Shown here piece after piece: positions 16,557 to 24,137 of a stretch of 64,000 nt of DNA. Numbering within the stretch: position 1 is the stretch's first letter; each line of letters opens with the position of its first letter. The stretch is from Pseudomonas sp. MIACH (GTDB lineage Bacteria; Pseudomonadota; Gammaproteobacteria; Pseudomonadales; Pseudomonadaceae), in the NCBI RefSeq assembly GCF_001269925.1, contig NZ_LHVO01000053.1, forward strand, positions 351,380 to 415,379, in the 5' to 3' direction. The translations under genes and the position numbers were made by a program. Under the pieces are notes generated by a model. That model searched no databases. It was not told the origin of the DNA and saw only the letters and a list, made by a program, of their open reading frames with translations.

Positions 16557-17834
16557 TTAGAGGATATTGGAGTAATCCGCCTCGATCCGGTCCAGGCTCA
16601 AGTGGTTGAGGAAGTTGGAGAAGCACATCCACGCCGCCAGTGCGTTCATGTCGCGGAACTGTTCAGGCAGGTACTTGGGTGGCACCACCAGGCCTTCGTC
16701 CACCAGTTGGCGCAAGGTGCGCATGTCTTCCAGGGTGGTCTTGCCGCAGAACAGCAGCGGCACTTGCTCCAGCTTGCCTTTGCGCACTGCCAGCTGGATG
16801 TAGTTGTAAACCATGATAAAGCCCTTGAGGTAGGACAAATCCTTGGTAAACGGCAGACCGTTCGGCACCGAGCCACGAAACACCCGACTGGCATTGCCAT
16901 AGCTTTCGGCCATTTCAAAGCCTTGCTCGCGGAAGAACTCGAACACCTGCAGGAAATCGGCACCCTCCTCCACCATGTGAATGGCACGGGTGCGGTTGGT
17001 CAGTTTGCGCAAGCGGCTCGGGTAGGAGGCGAAGGTGATGATCTCCATCAGGATCGCCAGGCCTTCCTGGGTCACGGTGGACGACGGCGGGCCCTTGGAC
17101 AGGAAGGTGCAGATCGGCTGGTTCTGGCCGTTGAGCGTGGTACCGACATGCACCAGGCCTTCGTGGACTTCCAGCGCACGCACGTCGCGGTCGTTGAACA
17201 TCGCGTCGGCGCGGATCTTGATGTAGTCGGCGCCCGCTGCGGCATCGGCGACGATACCGTCGGACTCGAACACGCGGATGGTTTCTTCGGCTTCGCCAAA
17301 CACCTTGTTCAGGCGGGTTTGCAGCAGGGCGACGGCGTCCTTGGCGGTGAGGGTCTTGGCTTCGTCCTTGAGGTCGCCACGGCCGTCAATATTGTTCAGG
17401 TAATCGGAAAGCATCAGGCCCAGGTCAGCCAGGGTCGGGTCGCCGGCGTGAAAGGCGTCGGAGGCGGCGCCGTACAGTTCCTGGGAAATCAGGCCGAAGT
17501 CCTCGGTGCCGCGCGCTTCGAGCATCCGCACCACCATGCGGTATTCACGGCACATGCGGCGCATGATCTGCCCCACCGGGCTGAACTGGCCAAGGCGGCG
17601 AGTGATGTCACGTTCGATGTTCTGGAACTCCAGCTTCACTGCACTGGAGTCGAACGACAGCGGCCGGTTCAGGTAATAGTCGCGGTCCACGGCCGGCATT
17701 GCCTTGCCCTTGGCCTTGAGGAATCCCTGACGAATGTTGTCGTCCCACTTCACGGCGTCGAGGACGCGAATCGGTGTTTGCGCCAGCACAATGCGATCGG
17801 ACAAGCTGCGTATCGTCTGCTGGTAATCGTCCAC
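16557..17834 (-). CDS. QEGLA-motif protein (DUF1704; metalloprotease-like)
   Basis: 425-residue protein of the DUF1704/TIGR02421 family, annotated elsewhere as flavohemoglobin expression-modulating QEGLA motif protein. It has HEGLVH (encoded at about 17153-17170) and TQEGLAILME (about 17059-17088), the HExxH-like zinc site and downstream glutamate of the family. The eukaryotic relatives are tubulin tyrosine carboxypeptidases (MATCAP), so zinc-dependent peptidase activity is a reasonable inference. The start is GTG at 17834 with a GAGGAA site. Neighbours give no pathway clue. The substrate is unknown. Confidence 0.85.
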   Translation of the reverse strand: MDDYQQTIRSLSDRIVLAQTPIRVLDAVKWDDNIRQGFLKAKGKAMPAVDRDYYLNRPLSFDSSAVKLEFQNIERDITRRLGQFSPVGQIMRRMCREYRMVVRMLEARGTEDFGLISQELYGAASDAFHAGDPTLADLGLMLSDYLNNIDGRGDLKDEAKTLTAKDAVALLQTRLNKVFGEAEETIRVFESDGIVADAAAGADYIKIRADAMFNDRDVRALEVHEGLVHVGTTLNGQNQPICTFLSKGPPSSTVTQEGLAILMEIITFASYPSRLRKLTNRTRAIHMVEEGADFLQVFEFFREQGFEMAESYGNASRVFRGSVPNGLPFTKDLSYLKGFIMVYNYIQLAVRKGKLEQVPLLFCGKTTLEDMRTLRQLVDEGLVVPPKYLPEQFRDMNALAAWMCFSNFLNHLSLDRIEADYSNIL

Positions 17835-17855
17835 CCGGTGCTTCCTCTCTAAACG

Positions 17856-18404
17856 TTATTTGCCCGCGCGCTGATAGCGCACGGCTTCAACGAACACATC
17901 GGCATTGGCCGGATCGTCCAGGTAGGCGAACACCTGGTCCATGGAGCTGTCGACCAATACACCGGCGCCTTCGACGGTATCCACGGTACTGCCGTGCAGC
18001 ACCTGTTGGCCCATGGCTTGGTGAATCTGGTCGAGGTCGAGGTTATAGACCACCAATTCGTGCTTATCGTCGAACTCGAACCCGGCCAGGAAATAATGCC
18101 CACCGAATCGGGCCGGCAACGGGGCCGACAGATACCAGCGGCTGCCATGGCGCGACACGGTAAACAGGTACTCATCGCGCTGGGCCGGTGTGGCTTTAGG
18201 GTAGCTCACCGCCTTGTAGCGGTGCTCTCCGGCAGCGCTGATTTGCAGATTGAGCGGTTCGCCCCAGGCATTCTTGCTGGTCCAATGGCCCAACAACTCT
18301 TGCGGCGCCGCCTCATGGGCGGGCAATGGATCCTTGAACGTGACCAGGCAACCGCTGAGCAGCAGGAACGACAAGGCGATTACCGCCACACGCCAGGTTT
18401 TCAT
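17856..18404 (-). CDS. Hypothetical lipoprotein
   Basis: 182-residue protein with a signal peptide and lipobox LLSGC (Cys19). The mature part looks all-beta, with a conserved LLGHWTSKNAWGEPLNLQI segment. I do not recognise a named domain. It sits between a tetR gene and the QEGLA gene on the same strand with short gaps (15 and 21 bases), so the three may form an operon. Confidence 0.78.
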   Translation of the reverse strand: MKTWRVAVIALSFLLLSGCLVTFKDPLPAHEAAPQELLGHWTSKNAWGEPLNLQISAAGEHRYKAVSYPKATPAQRDEYLFTVSRHGSRWYLSAPLPARFGGHYFLAGFEFDDKHELVVYNLDLDQIHQAMGQQVLHGSTVDTVEGAGVLVDSSMDQVFAYLDDPANADVFVEAVRYQRAGK

Positions 18405-18419
18405 TGGACTCCCCCGGTG

Positions 18420-19145
18420 TCAGACCGAGGCCAACACCAAATGCATGTAACGCTTGAGGATCTCAAGCATCTCTTCACCGGTCAGAGGCTCTGCGCCGCC
18501 CAGCAGGCACTGATATTCCATCCGACTGATTATCGCCGTCAACACCTTGGCGTCCTGTTGCGGCTCGCGGGAGCCCAATACCTGGAAAAACTGCCCCGTG
18601 CCCTGCAACAGAATCTGCTGGTGGGAGCGCACCAATTGCGCCAGGCGCGGGTTGAGCAAGGCTTCCTGGCGAAAGGCCTGTTCGGCCATCAGGTGTTCGC
18701 GGCGGTTGGTCAGTTGGCGCAGCACATAGTCGGCGGTCAGCCGCGCGATGTCATCGGCCAGTTGCGAGCGCGATTCCGGGCTGCCGTCGCCATAGGCGAC
18801 CATCTCGCGCAGCAGGCCTTCGTTGCGCACCCACAACTTGCCCATGAACGCAGCGCTGCGTTCAACGTACTGGGCAAAGGTATCGGTGAGCAGGTCATCG
18901 ATGTCCTTGAAGTAATAGGTAGTGGCCGACAACGGCACCCCCGCCTCCGCCGCCACCGCGCGATGACGCACGGCTCGCACGCCCTCGCGCACCACGATGC
19001 GCATGGCCGCATCGAGAATGTCTTGCCGGCGTTGCTCGCTGCCCCGACGGCTGGCCTTACGGCCCTGGTACTGGACGCTTTCAGCCACGGCAGCGGCAAT
19101 GCCGGCGGCACCTTCTTGAGCGGTTACGCGGTTCACGACACACAT
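18420..19145 (-). CDS. TetR-family transcriptional regulator
   Basis: 241-residue repressor-type protein. After an unusual ~45-residue N-terminal arm come the TetR helix-turn-helix (about 52-90, GVRAVRHRAVAAEAGVPLSATTYYFK) and a long helical ligand-binding domain. The ATG at 19145 is used; the frame extends only to a TTG at 19160. It is downstream of lysS but cut off by a terminator, matching the P. aeruginosa order (a TetR gene next to lysS). It may control the lipoprotein and QEGLA genes that follow; the ligand is unknown. Confidence 0.87.
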   Translation of the reverse strand: MCVVNRVTAQEGAAGIAAAVAESVQYQGRKASRRGSEQRRQDILDAAMRIVVREGVRAVRHRAVAAEAGVPLSATTYYFKDIDDLLTDTFAQYVERSAAFMGKLWVRNEGLLREMVAYGDGSPESRSQLADDIARLTADYVLRQLTNRREHLMAEQAFRQEALLNPRLAQLVRSHQQILLQGTGQFFQVLGSREPQQDAKVLTAIISRMEYQCLLGGAEPLTGEEMLEILKRYMHLVLASV

Positions 19146-19199
19146 CCTTGAATAGATCAAAACCTGGCGCTGTTTGCTTGACGCTTAAAAACGCCACAT

Positions 19200-19226
19200 A
19201 AAAAAGCCGCCTTATAAAAGGCGGCT
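19200..19226 (-). terminator. Intrinsic terminator of lysS
   Basis: On the minus strand AGCCGCCTT-TTAT-AAGGCGGCT is followed by a run of T. It sits 17 bases past the lysS stop and separates lysS from the tetR gene. Confidence 0.9.
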
Positions 19227-19242
19227 CTGGATTTCGCTGAGG

Positions 19243-20745
19243 TTACGCTTGTGGCCGCATGTGCGGGAACAAGATCACATCGCGGATCGACGGCGAGTTG
19301 GTCAACAACATCACCAAGCGGTCGATGCCGATACCTTCACCGGCCGTTGGCGGCATGCCGTATTCCAGGGCACGTACGAAGTCAGCGTCGTAGTGCATGG
19401 CTTCGTCGTCGCCGGCGTCCTTGTCGGCCACCTGGGCCATGAAGCGCTCGGCCTGGTCTTCGGCATCGTTGAGCTCGGAGTAGGCGTTGGCGATTTCGCG
19501 GCCACCGATGAACAGCTCGAAACGGTCGGTGACGTTCGGGTTGTCATCGTTGCGACGAGCCAGCGGCGACACTTCGAACGGGTACTGGGTAATGAAGTGC
19601 GGCTGCTCCAGCTTGTGCTCCACCAGCTCTTCGAAAATCATCACCTGCAGTTTGCCCAGGCCTTCGAAGCCCAGCACCTTGGCGCCGGCTTTCTTGGCGA
19701 TGGCGCGGGCCTTGTCGATGTCGTTAAGGTCGTCTGCGGTCAGCTCGGGGTTGTACTTGAGGATCGAGTCGAACACCGACAGGCGCACGAACGGCTCACC
19801 GAAATGGAACACCTTGTCGCCGTAAGGCACGTCGGTGCTGCCCAGGACCAACTGCGCCAGCTCGCGGAACAGCTCTTCGGTCAGGTCCATGTTGTCTTCG
19901 TAGTCGGCGTAGGCCTGGTAGAACTCCAACATGGTGAATTCTGGGTTGTGACGGGTCGAGACGCCTTCGTTACGGAAGTTGCGGTTGATCTCGAACACCT
20001 TCTCGAAGCCGCCGACCACAAGACGCTTGAGGTACAGCTCCGGCGCGATACGCAGGAACATTTCCAGGTCCAGCGCGTTGTGGTGGGTTTCGAACGGCTT
20101 GGCTGCGGCACCACCCGGGATGGTTTGCAGCATCGGGGTTTCCACTTCCAGGAAGTCACGCTGCATCAGGAAGCTGCGGATGTGCGCGATGACCTGCGAA
20201 CGCACGCGGAATGTCTGGCGCACGTCTTCGTTGACGATCAGGTCGACATAACGCTGGCGGTAGCGCTGCTCGGTGTCGGTCAGGCCATGGTGCTTGTCCG
20301 GGAGCGGGCGCAGGGATTTGGTCAGCAGGCGCACGCTGGTCATTTCCACGTACAGGTCGCCCTTGCCGGAACGGGCCAGGGTGCCTTCGGCTGCGATGAT
20401 GTCGCCCATGTCCCAGGTTTTCACCGAGGCCAGGGTCTCTTCCGACAGGGTCTTGCGGTTGACGTAGACCTGGATACGCCCGGTCATGTCCTGGATCACC
20501 ATGAACGAGCCACGGTTGAGCATGATGCGACCTGCCACCTTGACCGGGATCGCAGCCTCTGCCAGCTCTTCCTTGGTCTTGTCCGCGTACTGCTTCTGCA
20601 ACGCATCGCAGTAGTTTTCGCGGCGGAAGTCGTTGGGAAAGGCATTGCCCTTGGCGCGCTCGGCAGCCAGCTTTTCCTTGCGCAGGGCGATCAGGGAGTT
20701 TTCTTCCTGTTGCAGGGCTTGCGGGTCGAGTTGTTGGTCGCTCAT
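19243..20745 (-). CDS. lysS: Lysyl-tRNA synthetase (class II)
   Basis: Charges tRNA-Lys. The 500-residue protein has an OB-fold anticodon-binding domain (about 60-170) and a class II catalytic core with motif 2 (FRNEGVSTRHNPEFTMLEFY, about 260-279) and motif 3 (GIGIDRLVMLL, about 470-480). Length and motifs match LysRS-II. It is transcribed after prfB with a 76-bp gap holding a REP unit, the same lysS-prfB pairing as in many gammaproteobacteria. Confidence 0.97.
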   Translation of the reverse strand: MSDQQLDPQALQQEENSLIALRKEKLAAERAKGNAFPNDFRRENYCDALQKQYADKTKEELAEAAIPVKVAGRIMLNRGSFMVIQDMTGRIQVYVNRKTLSEETLASVKTWDMGDIIAAEGTLARSGKGDLYVEMTSVRLLTKSLRPLPDKHHGLTDTEQRYRQRYVDLIVNEDVRQTFRVRSQVIAHIRSFLMQRDFLEVETPMLQTIPGGAAAKPFETHHNALDLEMFLRIAPELYLKRLVVGGFEKVFEINRNFRNEGVSTRHNPEFTMLEFYQAYADYEDNMDLTEELFRELAQLVLGSTDVPYGDKVFHFGEPFVRLSVFDSILKYNPELTADDLNDIDKARAIAKKAGAKVLGFEGLGKLQVMIFEELVEHKLEQPHFITQYPFEVSPLARRNDDNPNVTDRFELFIGGREIANAYSELNDAEDQAERFMAQVADKDAGDDEAMHYDADFVRALEYGMPPTAGEGIGIDRLVMLLTNSPSIRDVILFPHMRPQA

Positions 20746-20784
20746 GTCTTTAAATTTTCCATCAGGTTCGTTGTCCCAGGCGTA

Positions 20785-20818
20785 GGCCGGGGATCGCCGG
20801 CATGCCGGCTCCTACAAG
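20785..20818. repeat. Single REP-like palindrome between prfB and lysS
   Basis: AGGCCGGGGATCGCCGGCATGCCGGCTCCTACA contains the imperfect dyad GCCGG...CCGGC and the CTCCTACA end typical of one pseudomonad REP family. It stands alone rather than as an inverted pair. Confidence 0.6.
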
Positions 20819-20821
20819 GGG

Positions 20822-21917
20822 TTACAGGCCAGATTTCAGGCTGGCTTCCAGGTATTCGTCGATGTCGCCGTCGAGCACCTTGTCGCAGTCGCTGCGTTCG
20901 ATGTTAGTGCGCAGATCCTTGATCCGCGATGCATCGAGCACATAAGAGCGGATCTGGTGACCCCAGCCGATATCCGACTTGGTGTCTTCCAGCGCTTGGG
21001 ACGCGGCGTTGCGCTTCTGCATTTCCTGCTCGTACAACTTGGCCCGCAGCATTTTCATGGCGGTGTCCTTGTTGGCGTGCTGGGAACGCTCGTTCTGGCA
21101 GCTGACCACGGTGTTGGTCGGTACGTGGGTAATCCGTACGGCCGAGTCGGTGGTGTTTACGTGCTGGCCACCGGCGCCGGAGGAGCGGTAGGTGTCGATA
21201 CGCAGGTCGGCCGGGTTGATCTCGATTTCCACCTTGTCATCGATCTCAGGCGAGACGAACACCGCAGAGAACGAGGTGTGGCGACGGTTGCCGGAGTCGA
21301 ACGGACTCTTGCGCACCAGGCGGTGCACGCCGATCTCGGTACGCAGCCAGCCAAAGGCGTATTCGCCCTTGATGTGCACGGTCGCGCCCTTGATGCCGGC
21401 GACTTCACCGGCCGACAATTCCATGATGGTGGCGTCGAAACCGCGTTTGTCGGCCCAGCGCAGGTACATGCGCAACAGGATGTTGGCCCAGTCCTGGGCT
21501 TCGGTGCCGCCGGAACCGGCCTGGATGTCCAGGTAGGCGTTGTTCGGGTCCATTTCGTGGCTGAACATGCGACGGAATTCAAGCTTGGCGAGGTTTTCCT
21601 CAAGACGGGCCAGCTCGGCGACAACATCGCCCACTGCGCCTTCGTCATTTTCTTCGACGGCCATGTCGAGCAGGTCGCGGCAATCGCCCAGGCCGGTGTT
21701 CAGTTCGTCGAGGGTATCGACGATCTGCGCCAGCGCAGAGCGCTCGCGGCCCAGTTCCTGGGCGTATTCAGGTTTGTTCCAGACACTCGGATCTTCAAGC
21801 TCGCGATTGACTTCGGTCAGACGCTCATGCTTTTGATCGTAGTCAAAGATACCCCCGAATAGTTTCGGAGCGCTCGGACAGGTCCTTGATGGTGTTCAGG
21901 ATCGGGTTGATTTCCAT
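20822..21917 (-). CDS. prfB: Peptide chain release factor 2, with programmed +1 frameshift
   Basis: Class I release factor that reads UGA and UAA. Translation starts at ATG 21917 (MEINPILNT ...), reaches an in-frame TGA at 21845-21843 after 24 codons, and must shift +1 to continue, giving 364 residues. The slip site reads CGG GGG TAT CTT TGA C, matching the conserved RF2 autoregulatory site with a Shine-Dalgarno-like GGGGG. The long frame holds SPF (UGA-specific tripeptide, in RKSPFDSG) and GAGGQHVN (GGQ peptide-release loop). It is upstream of lysS and downstream of the wsp operon. Confidence 0.96.
21840..21857 (-). promoter_or_regulatory. prfB recoding (+1 frameshift) signal
   Basis: Minus-strand CGGGGGTATCTTTGACTA: an SD-like G run, CTT slippery codon and TGA followed by C, a poor termination context. 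Low RF2 lets the ribosome shift and make RF2, so the protein controls its own level. The G run reads CGGGGG rather than the commoner AGGGGG. Confidence 0.93.
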
Positions 21918-22022
21918 GGCGGGCAGCACTCGTTGGCGAACTTTTGAAAGCCGGCGAGTATAACGGCAAACGGGGGGGAGCGGCAGCCCGCCTGGCGAAA
22001 AGGCAGACTACGCAGGGTTAAA

Positions 22023-22050
22023 TGTGGGAGGGGGCAAGCTCCCTCCCACA
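22023..22050. repeat. REP palindrome at the end of the wsp operon
   Basis: TGTGGGAGGG...CCCTCCCACA, a 10-bp inverted repeat with an 8-bp centre (GGCAAGCT), a compact REP unit of the GTGGGAGGGGGC family. It lies 24 bases past the wspR stop and may act as a weak terminator or mRNA stabiliser. Confidence 0.75.
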
Positions 22051-22073
22051 TTTTGATCTGTTGCGGCCTCAGG

Positions 22074-23075
22074 TCACTCGATGCCGACGAGGTTTCGCCC
22101 GTTGTGCTTGGCCGTATACAAGCCCTTGTCCGCCGCCATGATCAACTGGCGGCAATCGGTCCCCTGCACCGGCGTCATGGTCGACAGGCCGATGCTGATG
22201 GTCAGGCTGGAGCCTTCAACCGGGGCGATATGCGGGATTTTCAGCGCAGCAACCGCCATGCGCAGCTTTTCCGCCACCAGCCGTGCGCCGCCCGGCGAGG
22301 TGTTCGGCAGCACCAGGGCGAACTCTTCGCCACCGTAACGCGCCGGCAGGTCCGAGGGGCGACTGCTGGCTTCACGGATGGTGGTGGCGACTTTGCGCAG
22401 GGCTTCATCGCCTTCGACGTGGCCAAAGCTGTCGTTGTAGGTCTTGAAGAAGTCCACGTCGATCATCAGCAGCGACAGCTGGGTCTGGTCGCGCATGGCG
22501 CGCCGCCATTCCAGCTCCAGGTATTCGTCGAAGTGGCGGCGGTTGGACAGCCCGGTCAGGCCATCGGAGTTCATCAGCCGTTGCAACACCAGGTTGGTGT
22601 CCAGCAACTGCTGCTGACTGACGCGCAGCGCACGGTAGGCGGCATCGCGCTGCAACAGGGTCATGTAGGAGCGCGAGTGATAGCGGATCCGCGCCACCAG
22701 CTCGATGTTATCCGGCAGCTTGACCAGGTAATCGTTAGCCCCCGCCGAGAACGCCGCGCTCTTGATCAGCGGGTCTTCCTTGGTGGAAAGCACGATGATC
22801 GGGATGTTCTGGGTAGCCGGGTGGTTGCGGTACTCGCGCACCAGGGTCAGGCCGTCGAGGCCCGGCATCACCAGATCCTGCAGGATCACCGTCGGCTTGA
22901 TACGGATGGCCTGGGCAATCGCCTGGTGCGGGTCGGCGCAGAAGTGGAAGTCGATGTTTTCTTCATGGGCCAGGCCACGCCGTACGGCTTCGCCGATCAT
23001 GGCCTGGTCGTCGACCAGCAACACCATGGCGGCGTTTTCGTCGGTCTTGATGTCGTCGATCTGTAAATCATTCAT
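22074..23075 (-). CDS. wspR: WspR, diguanylate cyclase response regulator
   Basis: Output of the Wsp pathway: phosphorylated WspR makes c-di-GMP, raising exopolysaccharide and surface attachment. The 333-residue protein has an N-terminal receiver (about 15-130, phospho-acceptor Asp67 in LQDLVMP), a helical linker (about 135-170) and a GGDEF domain with GGEEF at about 248-252. RPSD at 239-242 is an intact inhibitory RxxD site, so both synthesis and feedback control look functional. It is the last wsp gene, 51 bases after wspF. Confidence 0.96.
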   Translation of the reverse strand: MNDLQIDDIKTDENAAMVLLVDDQAMIGEAVRRGLAHEENIDFHFCADPHQAIAQAIRIKPTVILQDLVMPGLDGLTLVREYRNHPATQNIPIIVLSTKEDPLIKSAAFSAGANDYLVKLPDNIELVARIRYHSRSYMTLLQRDAAYRALRVSQQQLLDTNLVLQRLMNSDGLTGLSNRRHFDEYLELEWRRAMRDQTQLSLLMIDVDFFKTYNDSFGHVEGDEALRKVATTIREASSRPSDLPARYGGEEFALVLPNTSPGGARLVAEKLRMAVAALKIPHIAPVEGSSLTISIGLSTMTPVQGTDCRQLIMAADKGLYTAKHNGRNLVGIE

Positions 23076-23126
23076 GTGCAGTCACCTGAATTACTACCTG
23101 CAAGCCAGCACCGCGGAAGGTCATGA

Positions 23127-24137
23127 TCATCTTGCAAAGACCTCCAGCAATCGGGGCGCAATGCTATCCAGTGGGCGAATTTCAACAGCAGCATCAATCG
23201 CCGCCGCCGCTTTGGGCATGCCATACACCGCCGAGCTCTGCTGATCCTGGGCGATGGTCAAATAACCTTGTTCACGCATTACCTTGAGCCCCTGGGCCCC
23301 GTCACGGCCCATGCCAGTCAGCAGTACGCCGACGGCATCGCCATACCAATGGCTGGCCACACTTTCGAAGAACACATCGATCGAAGGCCGGTAAATCTCG
23401 TTCACCGGCTCTGCGGTATAGGCTAGCGTGCCATTCTTCAGCAGACGAATGTGGTGATTGGTACCGGCCAGCAGGACCACTCCGCTTTGCGGCGGTTCGC
23501 CTTCGCGGGCCAGGCGCACCGGAAGGCCGGAGGCACTGCTCAGCCACTCGGCCATACCGGCGGCGAAGACCTGGTCCACATGCTGCACCAGCACAATGGC
23601 CGCGGCAAAGTCCCGGGGCAAACCCTTGAGCAGGATTTCCAGGGCAGCCGGCCCGCCCGCCGATGAGCCGATAGCCACCAGGCTCTGGCGCTTTCCGGTG
23701 TTACGTCCGGGCGCAGTTTCGGCGCGCACACGGCTGCCGCGCTGGCCGATCAGCCAGCCGATGTTGAGGATCTTGCGCAGTAACGGTGCCGCCGCATCCT
23801 TGGGGTTGCCCACGCCGAGTGCCGGCGTGTCCACCACGTCCAGAGCGCCGTGCCCCATGGCTTCGAACACCCGGCTCATATTGGCCTGGCGGTCGACGGT
23901 CACCAGCAGGATCGCGCACGGCGTCTCGGCCATGATCAGCCGCGTCGCCTCCACACCGTCCATCACCGGCATGATCAAATCCATCAGGATCAGGTCCGGG
24001 GTCAGTTCAGCGCAGCGCTGCACCGCTTCCAGGCCATTGCTGGCCACCCACACCACCTGGTGCGCGGGCTCGAAGCTCAAGGCGCGGCGCAGGGCCTCCA
24101 CGGCCAGGGGCATGTCATTGACGATCGCAACCCTCAT
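23127..24137 (-). CDS. wspF: WspF, CheB-type methylesterase
   Basis: Removes methyl groups from the WspA receptor and so resets the signal. The 336-residue protein has a receiver (Asp53 in LMDLIMP) and a C-terminal CheB domain with the catalytic Ser in GSSAGGPAALE, His in QHVDQ and Asp in TGMGRDGAQG. The reading frame is intact; loss of WspF is the classic cause of wrinkly-spreader colonies in P. fluorescens, so this genome is not such a mutant by truncation. Its start overlaps the wspE stop (ATGA). Confidence 0.95.
   Translation of the reverse strand: MRVAIVNDMPLAVEALRRALSFEPAHQVVWVASNGLEAVQRCAELTPDLILMDLIMPVMDGVEATRLIMAETPCAILLVTVDRQANMSRVFEAMGHGALDVVDTPALGVGNPKDAAAPLLRKILNIGWLIGQRGSRVRAETAPGRNTGKRQSLVAIGSSAGGPAALEILLKGLPRDFAAAIVLVQHVDQVFAAGMAEWLSSASGLPVRLAREGEPPQSGVVLLAGTNHHIRLLKNGTLAYTAEPVNEIYRPSIDVFFESVASHWYGDAVGVLLTGMGRDGAQGLKVMREQGYLTIAQDQQSSAVYGMPKAAAAIDAAVEIRPLDSIAPRLLEVFAR

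Noticed and set aside
20822..21664. prfB as a 280-residue gene starting at 21664
   Set aside because: The first ~84 residues and the programmed frameshift site lie upstream; the full product begins at 21917.
21922..22073. Extra small gene between prfB and wspR
   Set aside because: The sequence is a compact REP palindrome and spacer, with no start and ribosome site pair.
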